Shown one piece after another: positions 19,201 through 27,855 of a stretch of DNA of 64,000 nt. The DNA comes from Spirochaetia bacterium UBA6919 (GTDB taxonomy: Bacteria > Spirochaetota > UBA6919), in the NCBI GenBank assembly GCA_002450905.1, contig DKAT01000070.1, forward strand, positions 81,628-145,627, read 5' to 3'. The notes beneath the pieces were generated by a model. That model did not search any database, was not told where the DNA came from, and saw only the letters and a program-made list of their open reading frames with translations. Positions within the stretch are counted from its first letter, which is position 1. Each line of letters opens with the position of its first letter. The translations under genes were made by a program, and so were the position numbers.

Positions 19201-19349
19201 GTCGTTGTAATGGTGACCATTGGATAATCTACTTTCGGGTACAGATCAAGACCAATATCTGGGTAACTGACAACACCAAGTATGACAAGGGATGCTATCA
19301 TCATCGTTGCAAAGACAGGCCTTTTAATAGAAGTATCAGCTAACCACAT
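16230..19349 (-). CDS. RND efflux permease, HAE1 (AcrB/MdtC-like) family, second of a tandem pair
   Basis: The 1039-residue protein is a full-length inner-membrane proton-driven pump subunit with 12 expected membrane segments and two large periplasmic loops. It starts IKRPVFATMMIASLVILG, keeps the proton-relay acidic pair in SIGILIDDAIIVIENI of TM4, the PVAFMKGMIGRFFLQFALTV stretch, and late motifs LMGLVKKNAILLVDYTN and GPVRLRPILMTT. It lies 68 bp downstream of a second permease (19418-22516) which is clearly a paralogue. A tandem pair suggests either a heteromeric pump as in MdtBC or two pumps sharing adaptor and channel. The substrate is unknown. Confidence 0.95.
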   Translation of the reverse strand: MWLADTSIKRPVFATMMIASLVILGVVSYPDIGLDLYPKVDYPMVTITTTLKGASPEIMDIDVTDKIEEAVNTINGVKSISSSSTEETSVITIEFILERNIDLSVQDVREKVSSIRSLLPKDILEPIIQKVDPDATPILWLNLTGRKSVRDLSTYADEVLKNKIQRINGVGAIQLSGLRLRQVRIWLSIDKLSAHQITAQDISNALSKENIELPGGRIESKTKEYGIKIKGEFRSPQQFNELIIGYDKGTPIRIQDVGRAEDSMEEKRSIARFNGKTTVALGVQKQSGTNTVAVIKLVKKELENIKTTLPPGMAIDISFDQSTFIQRSINEVKTHLIYGGIFAALAVLLFLKSFRITLISALAIPTSVIATFYMIYFFNFTFNDMTMLALSLSIGILIDDAIIVIENIHRHIETGLSPKEASSKATSEIGLAVMATTMAVVAIFLPVAFMKGMIGRFFLQFALTVVFSVMFSLFVSFTLTPMLSSKFLKRTHHSDPSYHKTLIGKISDLIEKPYFLLENMYRKTLDLALRHRIIVITCTIIIFILSLYLTNFIGKELIPPEDQGSFIIRLEAPIDYSIDQSDKMFNKVENYLKSLPEVKSVFYSLGTNQGEINKATMFVTLTPKIQRKRYQDELKSIVRKKLNNIVGLKASAEDVTSFAGEGQERQVPIQLSIRGIDLKVLEHLTKKISAEVRKIKGFVDIDTSLKSGKPELRVFINRDKAADLSINAATIGEAINFLIGGEVDITKYKDERKGRRYDVRVRLFHKDRSDPKDIEQIYVRSNDNRLIKLQNIIDIKETGGPNVINRVDRQRAITLFANLEGKTLGQAKQELDKILSNVLSFGYSGRYKGSAELMSESFQYLYFALILGIILAYMILASQFESFIHPFTILLSMPFSFIGAFGALYLANMTLNIYSYIGLILLMGLVKKNAILLVDYTNTLRNQGMERKEAILKAGPVRLRPILMTTMAMVFGMLPIALATGEGAESRAPMAVATIGGLMSSLFLTLIVVPVVYDLFDEIQSRFKSKNIDEDEDEVLIPQ

Positions 19350-19417
19350 TGGTTTAATTCCTTGGACTTAAAGTAGAATTTGTGATTTTAGGATGACATT
19401 TTGAAATGGATTTCATT

Positions 19418-22400
19418 TTAATTGTCCTTTACAGATTGCTTTCTTAAGGATTTTACCCATTGAATCCCTGAATCGAATAGATCATAAACAACAGGAATAA
19501 CAATTAGAGTTAGGAATAGAGAGCTGATCAGACCACCTATAGTTGTAACAGCCATAGGAGCACGGGTTTCAGCCCCTTCGCCAATACCAATAGCTATTGG
19601 AAGCATTCCAAAGATCATTGCTATAGTAGTCATTAAAATTGGTTTGAGTCGAACAGGACCTGCATGAATTATAGCCTCTCTTCTTTCCATTCCCTGGGAT
19701 CTTAGGGTATTTGTATAATCAACCAATAGAATAGCATTCTTTTTAACAAGACCCATTAATAGGATTAGCCCTATAAAACTAAATATATTGAGTGTCATTC
19801 CTGCAATTAAAAGAGCTGTAAAGGCTCCTATAAATGAAAATGGCATAGATAATAGTATAGTAAAGGGATGAATAAAACTACCAAACTGGGATGCCAGTAT
19901 CATATAAGCCATCACTATACCTAATACAATTGCAAACATGAGATATTGGAAGGATTCAGCCATTCGCTCTGATCTTCCCCTGAATTTACCAGTGTATTCC
20001 CTTGTAAGAACTTTACCCATAATTGATTTTACCTGTTCCATAGCCTCTCCAAGGGGCTTATTATCCAGATTTGCATATAACATAATTGCTCTTTGGCGAT
20101 CCGCACGGCTAATCAGATTAGGACCTCCCGTTTCTTTAATATCAACAATGCTGGATAGCTCTATGAGACGACCATCATTTGAGCGTACATAGATATTTTT
20201 AATATCCAGTGGATTCATTCTATCTTTTTGATAAAGGCGCATACGAACATCATATCTTCTTCCCCGTTTCTCATCCTTATATTTTGTAACATCTACTTCT
20301 CCACCAATAAGGAGATTAATGGCTTCAGTAACTGTGGATATATTAACGCCAAGATCAGCTGCTTTATCACGATTTACATAAACTCTCAATTCAGGCTTAC
20401 CCTGCTGAATAGAAGTATCAATATCAACAAAACCAGGTATCTTCGATATTCGTTTAACGATATTATTTGTATGTTTTTGTAAAACTGTCAAATCAGGTCC
20501 TTTGATGTTTACCTGGACAGGAACTTGTCTTAAACCACCACCCAACATAGAAACATCTTCTGCAGTAGCTTTCAATCCAGTAATTGGAATTAACTTTAGT
20601 CTGATTTCCTTTTTTAACTGCTCTTGATTTTTTTTCCTTTGTGATTTTGGTATAAATGTGATATACATAGTTCCTTTATTAATGTCACCCTGGTCAAGCC
20701 CAAGTCCATAAAATGCAGTTTTAATCTCAGGAAAAGATTTCAGGTATTTTTCAACTCTTTTGAACATCTTATCTGATTCTTCTATTGAATAGTCGATAGG
20801 AGCCTCTAATCTGAGGATAATAGTACCTTGGTCCTCAGGTGGAATGAATTCTTTACCAATAAATTTTGTCATATACATACTGAAAGCGAAAATTCCAATA
20901 GCCAGCAACACTACAATTGCTCTATGTCTTAGAGCATATATCAATATATGTTTGTATACCTTTTCCATAATTAAATAAGGCTTATCAAGCCAGTCAGATA
21001 TTTGCTTCAGTCGCCATTTAATAGTTCCTGGGGTGTAATTATGTCTTATTTTAAGGAATTTTGCAGCTAGCATTGGTGTTAGTGTAAATGAAATTAAGAG
21101 TGAAACAGATACCGCGAAAACGACTGTTAGGGCAAATTGCATAAAGAATCTTCCAATCATCCCTTTCATGAAACCGACTGGTAAAAATATTGCTACAACA
21201 GCAAGAGTTGTTGCCATAACAGCTAGACCTATTTCTGAAGTGGCAATCAGTGCCGCTTTTTTGGGAGGAATACCCATTTCCATGTGTCGATGGATGTTTT
21301 CAATAACGATAATAGCATCATCGATGAGAATACCTATTGAGAGAGTGAGTGCAAGCATACTCATATTGTTAAATGTGAATTTAAAGATATAAATTATGAA
21401 AAATGTGGCAATTATAGAAGTTGGGATGGCTAGGGCACTAATTAATGTAATTCGGATATTTTTTAAGAATAAAAATACAGCTAGTGCAGCAAAGAATCCT
21501 CCGTATACAAGGTGATGTTTTACCTCATTGATAGAACGTTTTATAAATACAGATTGATCAAAACTAATACTAATTGACATTCCAGGAGGTAAGACTTTTT
21601 GTATATTTGTTAATTCTGATTTTATCCGATCTACAATCTCGACAGTGTTTGATCCAGACTGTTTTTGAATACCAAGTGCAATGGCTGGTTCCCCATTGAA
21701 ACGGGCAATAGACCTCATTTCTTCCTTAGAATCCTCTGCACGTCCAACATCCTTCAGTTTGACAGGAGTTCCATTAAAATAACCCAGGATAAGTTCATTA
21801 AATTCCTGAGGTGAATTGAATTCCCCTTTTACCTTAATGGAATATTCTTTTGTTTGAGTTTCTATACGACCACCTGGCAATTCTACATTTTCCCGTTTGA
21901 GAGCACGAGCAACATCCTGAGCAGTGATTTTATATGCTGTGAGCTTAGTAGTGTTTAATGAGACTCTAATCTGTCTTCGTCTTATACCGGCCATTTGAAT
22001 AGCCCCTACTCCCTGTATCTTTTGTATTTGGCTACTCAGAATTTCATCGGCATAAGTTGAAAGATCACGAACAGATTTCCGACCAGTTAGATTTAACCAA
22101 AGTACTGGAACAGCATCTGGATCAACCTTCATAATAACTGGTTCCAGGATATCGGATGGTAACTGGGATCGAATTATTGATATTTTCTCACGAACGTCCT
22201 GTACAGCTTGATCAATGTTACGTTCTAAAAAGAATTCTATGATGACAGCAGATTTTCCTTCTATACTATTTGATGAAATGCTATTCACACCGTTTATTGT
22301 GCTAACAGCTTCTTCTATTTTATCTGTGATATCAACATCCATGATTTCTGGACTTGCTCCTTTAAGAACAGTCGTTACAGTGACGACCGGAACATCTACC

Positions 22401-22516
22401 TTTGGGAATAAATCTACGCCTATACTTGGATAGCTTACAATTCCAAGTGTGACAAGGGATGCAATCATCATTGTAGCAAATACTGGACGTTTGATTGAGA
22501 TTTCAGCAAGTAACAT
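19418..22516 (-). CDS. RND efflux permease, HAE1 (AcrB/MdtB-like) family, first of a tandem pair
   Basis: The 1032-residue protein has the same layout as its neighbour: IKRPVFATMMIASLVTLG at the start, SIGILIDDAIIVIENIHRHME in TM4, FLPVGFMKGMIGRFFMQFALTV, and the C-terminal LMGLVKKNAILLVDYTN. The acidic proton-relay pair is intact. It begins 4 bp after the adaptor gene and so is translated from the same mRNA. The two permeases differ most in their periplasmic loops, for example SMLGGGLRQVPVQVNIKG here versus TSFAGEGQERQVPIQLSIRG in the other, consistent with divided roles. Confidence 0.95.
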   Translation of the reverse strand: MLLAEISIKRPVFATMMIASLVTLGIVSYPSIGVDLFPKVDVPVVTVTTVLKGASPEIMDVDITDKIEEAVSTINGVNSISSNSIEGKSAVIIEFFLERNIDQAVQDVREKISIIRSQLPSDILEPVIMKVDPDAVPVLWLNLTGRKSVRDLSTYADEILSSQIQKIQGVGAIQMAGIRRRQIRVSLNTTKLTAYKITAQDVARALKRENVELPGGRIETQTKEYSIKVKGEFNSPQEFNELILGYFNGTPVKLKDVGRAEDSKEEMRSIARFNGEPAIALGIQKQSGSNTVEIVDRIKSELTNIQKVLPPGMSISISFDQSVFIKRSINEVKHHLVYGGFFAALAVFLFLKNIRITLISALAIPTSIIATFFIIYIFKFTFNNMSMLALTLSIGILIDDAIIVIENIHRHMEMGIPPKKAALIATSEIGLAVMATTLAVVAIFLPVGFMKGMIGRFFMQFALTVVFAVSVSLLISFTLTPMLAAKFLKIRHNYTPGTIKWRLKQISDWLDKPYLIMEKVYKHILIYALRHRAIVVLLAIGIFAFSMYMTKFIGKEFIPPEDQGTIILRLEAPIDYSIEESDKMFKRVEKYLKSFPEIKTAFYGLGLDQGDINKGTMYITFIPKSQRKKNQEQLKKEIRLKLIPITGLKATAEDVSMLGGGLRQVPVQVNIKGPDLTVLQKHTNNIVKRISKIPGFVDIDTSIQQGKPELRVYVNRDKAADLGVNISTVTEAINLLIGGEVDVTKYKDEKRGRRYDVRMRLYQKDRMNPLDIKNIYVRSNDGRLIELSSIVDIKETGGPNLISRADRQRAIMLYANLDNKPLGEAMEQVKSIMGKVLTREYTGKFRGRSERMAESFQYLMFAIVLGIVMAYMILASQFGSFIHPFTILLSMPFSFIGAFTALLIAGMTLNIFSFIGLILLMGLVKKNAILLVDYTNTLRSQGMERREAIIHAGPVRLKPILMTTIAMIFGMLPIAIGIGEGAETRAPMAVTTIGGLISSLFLTLIVIPVVYDLFDSGIQWVKSLRKQSVKDN

Positions 22517-22520
22517 CTTG

Positions 22521-23633
22521 TTAATCCCTTGGTTTAATTAAATCATTTTGAGGATCGATTTTCACTACTACGCCATCAGACAAGTTTTGTTGACCAACAA
22601 TGACGATTTTCTCATTTTCTTTCAGACCTTCTGTAATTTCAATTACCTCATCATATTTATTACCCACTTTAACAAATCTTTCCTTTGCAGTTTTTCCTTG
22701 TATAGTAAACAATTTCACAAGATTATCTTCATAAGTCAGAGAAGTGATAGGAACAACAATAATATTTCTTGGATCACCAAGGTATAAAATAACTTTAGCA
22801 AAGAAACCAGGTTTTAAAATTCCGTATGGATTGCGTGTAAGGGCTTCAACTTGAACAGTACGTGTTTTTTCATCAAGATTTGGATAAATTACAGAGACTT
22901 GTGCGTGAAAATCTTTTTTAGGATAGGCACTTACCTTAAAAACGACATTCTGTCCAATACTGATAAGACTAATATCTTTTTCTGATATATTGAAATTAAG
23001 TTTCAGAGGGTTATTATCCAATATAGTAAATAGCTCAGTACCGTTTCGAACATAATTTCCAGCTGATACTTTCTTAGATTTTACGACTCCATTTAGAGGA
23101 GAAAAGATTTTAGTTTTAGAAAGTTTTTCCCGAGCGATTTCAAGGGCAACACGTGCTTTTTCTACTTCGTATTTTGATGTTATATACTGAGTTTTCACCT
23201 GATCATATTTTTGACGTGTAGTTGCATTGGAGTATAACAGGGTTTTTTCACGCGAGTATTCAATTTTATCATTTTCCAGTTTAGCTTTGGCTTGCTGTAA
23301 TATAACTTCAGCCTGATCAACAGATAGTTTATAATCTACAGGATTTATTTCCCCCAATAGAGTCTCCTTTGATACCAGTGTCCCTTCGTCTGCATTGACA
23401 GATTTTAATATTCCATCTATTTCTGCACTGACAGTTACAGTGTCATTAGGATTTAAAGTACCAGTAGCCTCAATATATGGTTTTAGTAGCTTTTTTTTAG
23501 CTAGCTGCACCTGCACACGAACTGATCTATCAATGATTTTTTTATTCATTTCCTTTTTTTTACAGTTCAGAATTGAAAAAATAACTATCAGTGAAATGAA
23601 ACATAGCTTAGTATTTATTTTATATATACCCAT
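22521..23633 (-). CDS. RND periplasmic adaptor (membrane fusion) lipoprotein
   Basis: The 370-residue protein starts with a lipoprotein signal (CFISLIVIFSILNC, acylated Cys24) and shows the adaptor order: lipoyl half (ATGTLNPNDTVTVSAEIDGI, LLGEINP), a short alpha-hairpin (VDQAEVILQQAKAKLENDK to about 165), second lipoyl half (KIFSPLNGVVKSKKVSAGNYV), beta-barrel (FNISEKDISLISIGQ) and membrane-proximal domain (IIVVPITSL, KVGNKYDEVIEITEGLKENEKIV). It links the RND pump to the TolC-like channel. It lies 41 bp after the channel gene and directly ahead of the two pumps. Confidence 0.94.
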   Translation of the reverse strand: MGIYKINTKLCFISLIVIFSILNCKKKEMNKKIIDRSVRVQVQLAKKKLLKPYIEATGTLNPNDTVTVSAEIDGILKSVNADEGTLVSKETLLGEINPVDYKLSVDQAEVILQQAKAKLENDKIEYSREKTLLYSNATTRQKYDQVKTQYITSKYEVEKARVALEIAREKLSKTKIFSPLNGVVKSKKVSAGNYVRNGTELFTILDNNPLKLNFNISEKDISLISIGQNVVFKVSAYPKKDFHAQVSVIYPNLDEKTRTVQVEALTRNPYGILKPGFFAKVILYLGDPRNIIVVPITSLTYEDNLVKLFTIQGKTAKERFVKVGNKYDEVIEITEGLKENEKIVIVGQQNLSDGVVVKIDPQNDLIKPRD

Positions 23634-23674
23634 AGACTTATTTAACCCTTATTATAAAGATATTTTTATATATT

Positions 23675-25048
23675 TTATTTTAAATACTCTCCCATTGAGT
23701 GAATTAAATTCAGTAAAGCTATATAGTAATTATATAACTCTTGATAGAAGGATAATTGAGTTTGAAAGTATTGTAGTTCTATATCTCTATAGTTTAGATA
23801 GTCAAGAACTCCTGTTTGGTATTGTTTTGTAGAGATTTTAAAATTTTCTTTTGCCATATTAAAAATAGATTGCTGTCGTTTTGCATCCCTCTGGGCTTCT
23901 TTAAGAGATAAATAATTTTGAGTAATCTCTTGTTTAATCTGATTTTTCATTGCTTGTAACTGGTAAAAAGTACTCTGAGCTTCATGATGAAAACCCTTTG
24001 CCTGACTTCGTGCCTTTGATTTTGGGAAAAGAAAATCTGTTAGTGAAAAACTCATCTGTATTCCAATTGAAAATGTAGTTGACATCTTATAATCCCCAAG
24101 TCCATAACCTTTTTGTGTTAATACAGTATTTTGAGTATAGTCTGACTGCACATTGCTAAATACACTAACAACGGGTTTCCAGCCTGTATCAGATATATTT
24201 TGATTTAATTGGTTATTTTTCATTTGTATAACAAATTTTTTTACTTCTGGGCGATACCATTGTCCTATATTAATAGCTTCTTCAAGGGTCTTTTGAAATT
24301 TAATATTTATTCTACCCAGATATTTTGAAAACTGTCCCTTGAAACTATGAGGGATTTCCTTATAATTTTTCACCGTATTAATTCCCATCAATGTGTATAA
24401 GTGATTTATTGAATTTATATAATTTGTAATAGATTTGTCTAATTGAATTTTATCATTTTGATATTGAATATTCACTCTGAGGAATTCACTTTTTAAGATT
24501 TTACCTGCTCTAAGATTCTTTTTCTGGTAATTTACAACATTTTTTGAAACCTGATAATTTTCATTACGGACTTTCAACGCTTTCCAATTAAATAATACTG
24601 TGTAATAAGCAGTTTTAACATTCTTAACCAGATCATTTCGTGCCTGGAAGTAGTCTATTTCGGCTAATTGATAATTGTTTTCTGATATAGAAAGCTGGTC
24701 TGATAATTTACCAAAATTATATATGATTTTATTGATGCTTAAAGAAGTACTGAACTTATTCGGAGCAACAGGAAGCCCTGGTTCAGGGGAAATATCCGTG
24801 TATGTATATTTCAAACCAAGATCAATACTGGGATAATAAAAATTTGCCTTGTATTCATATACATTCTGCCTACGAGCTTTCATTTTAAATATCGTACTTA
24901 CCAAATTGGGATTTTTATTTAGGGCTATCAATACAGATTCTTCTAGTGTTAGAATGGGTTTTTTCTTAGTAATATTATTAAATATCTTTTTAGAATAGAT
25001 AATCGAGTTAATACCAAGAATTATTATTAATATCAATAAGTATTTCAT
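23675..25048 (-). CDS. TolC-family outer membrane efflux protein
   Basis: The 457-residue protein starts with a signal peptide (MKYLLILIIILGINSIIYS) and then LTLEESVLIALNKNPNL, the standard opening of the outer membrane efflux protein fold. Long heptad-rich helices occur in two copies (about 40-230 and 265-457), with beta segments such as YYPSIDLGLKYTYTD and PVVSVFSNVQSDY. It would form the trimeric exit channel for the adaptor and RND pumps encoded downstream. It follows marR after 47 bp. Confidence 0.92.
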   Translation of the reverse strand: MKYLLILIIILGINSIIYSKKIFNNITKKKPILTLEESVLIALNKNPNLVSTIFKMKARRQNVYEYKANFYYPSIDLGLKYTYTDISPEPGLPVAPNKFSTSLSINKIIYNFGKLSDQLSISENNYQLAEIDYFQARNDLVKNVKTAYYTVLFNWKALKVRNENYQVSKNVVNYQKKNLRAGKILKSEFLRVNIQYQNDKIQLDKSITNYINSINHLYTLMGINTVKNYKEIPHSFKGQFSKYLGRINIKFQKTLEEAINIGQWYRPEVKKFVIQMKNNQLNQNISDTGWKPVVSVFSNVQSDYTQNTVLTQKGYGLGDYKMSTTFSIGIQMSFSLTDFLFPKSKARSQAKGFHHEAQSTFYQLQAMKNQIKQEITQNYLSLKEAQRDAKRQQSIFNMAKENFKISTKQYQTGVLDYLNYRDIELQYFQTQLSFYQELYNYYIALLNLIHSMGEYLK

Positions 25049-25095
25049 ATATTTTTATACCACGAATCATTCTTCAATAATAGATATAATAAATT

Positions 25096-25551
25096 TCAAT
25101 GATTTAAACCCTGTACTTTATTGATTATTTTCTGCATTAATGAAAGGAAAACATCTTGTTCATCCTCATCGAGTGGCCGGAGCATATTTATACAAAAGTG
25201 CTTATCCCATTCCAGCTTAATTTTATATATATTGGCACCATTTTCAGTTAATTCCACACGAACAACACGCCGATCTTCTTCGGATCTAAACCGTCGTACT
25301 AAATTCTTATTAATTAGCTTATCAATGATCCCAGTCATTGTGCTCAAAGCTAATTTCATATAGTCGGCAATCTCTTTCATCATACTGACAGAGGATTCTT
25401 GTTTTCCAAGATAACAGATTACCTGGATTTCCTGATAATTTATATCAAGATCCACTTCCGTCATACTGTTGAACTGGATTGTTCTGAGATTATAGACAAG
25501 TTGCTCAATATAACTCCTTAGTTTTTCAGCCTTCTCATCAAATGTCAACAT
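25096..25551 (-). CDS. MarR-family transcriptional regulator
   Basis: The protein has the winged-helix pattern of MarR: QEIQVICYLGKQESSVSMMKEIADYMKLALSTMTGIIDKLINKNLVRRFRSEEDRRVVRVELTENG, where MTGIIDKLI is the recognition helix and RSEEDRRVVRVEL the wing with its conserved D-R-R. Helices at both ends would form the dimer interface. As first gene of the efflux operon it very probably represses it until a ligand binds. The frame reaches a TTG at 25584, but the -10 box at 25594-25599 would leave almost no leader, so I chose the ATG at 25551. A matching operator is seen at 25615-25635. Confidence 0.9.
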   Translation of the reverse strand: MLTFDEKAEKLRSYIEQLVYNLRTIQFNSMTEVDLDINYQEIQVICYLGKQESSVSMMKEIADYMKLALSTMTGIIDKLINKNLVRRFRSEEDRRVVRVELTENGANIYKIKLEWDKHFCINMLRPLDEDEQDVFLSLMQKIINKVQGLNH

Positions 25552-25593
25552 GTGGTTACCATAACAATTTATTTCGGAATTCAAACTATTCTG

Positions 25594-25622
25594 AATATAA
25601 AATAAATTTATTCTGTTGTCAA
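25594..25622 (-). promoter_or_regulatory. Sigma-70 promoter of the marR efflux operon
   Basis: On the minus strand TTGACA (25622-25617) is followed after exactly 17 bp by TATATT (25599-25594), giving a start of transcription near 25587 and a leader of about 36 nt to the ATG at 25551. Confidence 0.75.
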
Positions 25623-25635
25623 TGAAATTGATAAC
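25615..25635. promoter_or_regulatory. Candidate MarR operator overlapping the -35 box
   Basis: The palindrome GTTGTCAAT-GAA-ATTGATAAC has 9-bp arms with a single mismatch, a size and spacing usual for MarR-type operators. It overlaps the -35 element at 25617-25622, so binding would block RNA polymerase. This supports autorepression of the operon. Confidence 0.6.
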
Positions 25636-25784
25636 TATTTATAAACTTTTTTATTTCAAATTACTATTGGATTTATAAAAGAAATATTAATTTTTTACAG
25701 CCTTTTTACATAGGAAACTATTTTATGTATTTTACAATGATGGGTTCTTGAATTTCTTTTTTATTATTAATTTAATAGGTAAAT

Positions 25785-27122
25785 CTATTTTTTTATAAAG
25801 AATTTAAATATGTATTTCTTCATTTTTTCAGACCTTGCAAAATTTTTTATGGTCCTACCTGATTTACTCTTCTGATGGATATTGGCACCATATTTTACTA
25901 AAATATTCGCTATTCGAAATCGATTAAAATAGACAGCGTAGTGAATTGGGGTATGTCCTCTGAAATCAGCTCTATTGACATCTGCAGAGGATTTGATGAG
26001 GTATTTCGTGATTTTAATAAATCCTTTTTTAATAGCCAGATGGAGAGGGGTCATTTTTTTAGCAGTTATGGCATTGACATCCGCTTTGTTTTTTAATAAG
26101 ATTTTAACTACTTTATAATTAGCATCGAGGACTGCCAGATGGAGAGGGGTATATAAATCCTTTTTTGTAGTGCTTTTAAGATCTGCACCGTGTTGGATGA
26201 GGAGTTTTACAATAGTAGAATGACCTCTCTTCGATGCCCAGTGGAGGGGAGTCCACAAATCATTATCTGTCGCGTTCACCTCTGATCCATGTTTAATTAA
26301 ATTTGCTGCAGTTTTATATAAACCCCTTTCAGATGCCCAGTGGAGGGGAGTCCAGCCTAGGCTATCCTTTGCGTTAATATTCGATTTATTTTCTATTAAG
26401 AGATTGACAATTTTATTATAACGACGTGCAACAGCTTCGTGGAGAGGGGTCCAGGCTTCTATATCGGTGTGATTGACGTTTGATCCAATTTTTATGAGGA
26501 ATTTTACCGTATTAAAACGCTTATTACTTACGGCATAGTGGAGGGGCGTTTTTTTGTAGTGATCTTCTGTGTCTAAGGGGTATTTTATTTTGTGAAGATA
26601 TTTTATGATACTTAAGAATCCCATTTTAGCGGAGAAATGGCTTATCAATTTTCCTTCGTTTGTTTTCAGGAGAGGATTTGCACCCTGTTGTATGAGGAGT
26701 TTAATTATGGGGAGATTTTTTTGTAAAACAGCTTCATGAAGGGGTGAATAACCGTTTGATGATTGGACATTGAGATTTATTTTGTACTGAATGAGGAGTT
26801 TTGTGATTTTATCATTTTTTTTTCTTATGGAATAATGGATAGGGGTTTCCTTATGATATGATTTTGCGTTGGGATCGACATTTTTACTGAGTAGTAGAAT
26901 AGCGATGTCGTCATGACCCATTAAAATAGCCCAGTGGAGTGGAGTTCTTCCGTTATCATCCCGTTGTTCCAGGTCGATTTTTGTTTTCAGAAGGTTATTT
27001 ACTTCTTTAATATCTCCATTTTTTACTGTATTGATCAGGGTATTTGACCAGAGATGAGTTGAGAATACCGTTATACTAAGGATAATGAGAATTTTTAATA
27101 TATTATTTCTTTTGTAGATCAC
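25785..27122 (-). CDS. Exported ankyrin-repeat protein (445 aa)
   Basis: The protein opens with a signal-peptide-like stretch (ILKILIILSITVFSTHLWS) and then consists of about 12 ankyrin repeats, with very regular units such as TPLHWASERGLYKTAANLIKHGSEVNATD and TPLHWASKRGHSTIVKLLIQHGADL. The end is basic and aromatic (KMKKYIFKFFIKK). It is most likely periplasmic and binds protein partners. Its ATG overlaps the stop of the upstream methyltransferase gene by 4 bp, so the two are one transcriptional and translational unit. It lacks the thioredoxin domain of the giant relative. Confidence 0.88.
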   Translation of the reverse strand: MIYKRNNILKILIILSITVFSTHLWSNTLINTVKNGDIKEVNNLLKTKIDLEQRDDNGRTPLHWAILMGHDDIAILLLSKNVDPNAKSYHKETPIHYSIRKKNDKITKLLIQYKINLNVQSSNGYSPLHEAVLQKNLPIIKLLIQQGANPLLKTNEGKLISHFSAKMGFLSIIKYLHKIKYPLDTEDHYKKTPLHYAVSNKRFNTVKFLIKIGSNVNHTDIEAWTPLHEAVARRYNKIVNLLIENKSNINAKDSLGWTPLHWASERGLYKTAANLIKHGSEVNATDNDLWTPLHWASKRGHSTIVKLLIQHGADLKSTTKKDLYTPLHLAVLDANYKVVKILLKNKADVNAITAKKMTPLHLAIKKGFIKITKYLIKSSADVNRADFRGHTPIHYAVYFNRFRIANILVKYGANIHQKSKSGRTIKNFARSEKMKKYIFKFFIKK

Positions 27123-27745
27123 TGATTTTTTTCCAGGATAAAGATTTTGAATAGTCCACCCCAGAAAGCTGGGATTTCTTTAATTATCGTAAGATGGGTG
27201 TGCTGAATTAAGTGATGAAAGTCGATATTAATATTCGTTGCAAGAAGATTTGTTAAGACATTAAGGGATTTACGGATGAGAGAGGGATTTTTATTTTTAT
27301 GAAGGAATTTATCAAATACAATAAGACGTCCCCCGGGAGATAAAACACGTTCTGCTTCCTGGAGTGCCTTAATAGGATCTTCACATACAGCAAGGATGAG
27401 TGGCATGATGATTCGGTGGTATGTATTATTATTAAAATCCAGTTTCTGTGCATTCATACGGTGGATTGTTATATTATTATGATTTTTTGCTTTCCTAACA
27501 AGGATTTTTATCATTGTCTTGCTGTAATCAATGATTGTTATAGGGATATTCTGGTCGATGAGATGGATTTCTTGTCCTGTCCCACCACCGATGATAAGAA
27601 TATTATTAATTTCTGTTTCTGGTGGAGATATCTGAATGGCTTCCTGAATATAGTTTATCCGAGCAGTTTTTAGAAATGCTGTGGTGATAAAATCATAGAT
27701 TGGGGCGTAAAAATCCCATAGCTGAGATCCAATTTTATGTCTCAT
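27119..27745 (-). CDS. Class I SAM-dependent methyltransferase
   Basis: The 208-residue protein has the Rossmann methyltransferase motifs in order: motif I NNILIIGGGTGQEIHL, motif II strand ITIIDYSKTMI, the NAQKLDFNNNTYHRI stretch of motif III, and VLSPGGRLIVFDKFL after it. The overall form (SQLWDFYAPIYDFIT at the start) resembles the UbiE/PmtA-like branch that methylates quinones or phospholipids, but the substrate is not determined. It overlaps the following ankyrin gene by 4 bp. Confidence 0.85.
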   Translation of the reverse strand: MRHKIGSQLWDFYAPIYDFITTAFLKTARINYIQEAIQISPPETEINNILIIGGGTGQEIHLIDQNIPITIIDYSKTMIKILVRKAKNHNNITIHRMNAQKLDFNNNTYHRIIMPLILAVCEDPIKALQEAERVLSPGGRLIVFDKFLHKNKNPSLIRKSLNVLTNLLATNINIDFHHLIQHTHLTIIKEIPAFWGGLFKIFILEKNQ

Positions 27746-27855
27746 GAGAATAGTCGGATGTTTATAATATTTTTTGTATTGTATAGTAAATTTAATAAGA
27801 AAATTATTATATTAGTAGAATAATTAGAAATAAAATAAGTTTTTATGGAATTTCA

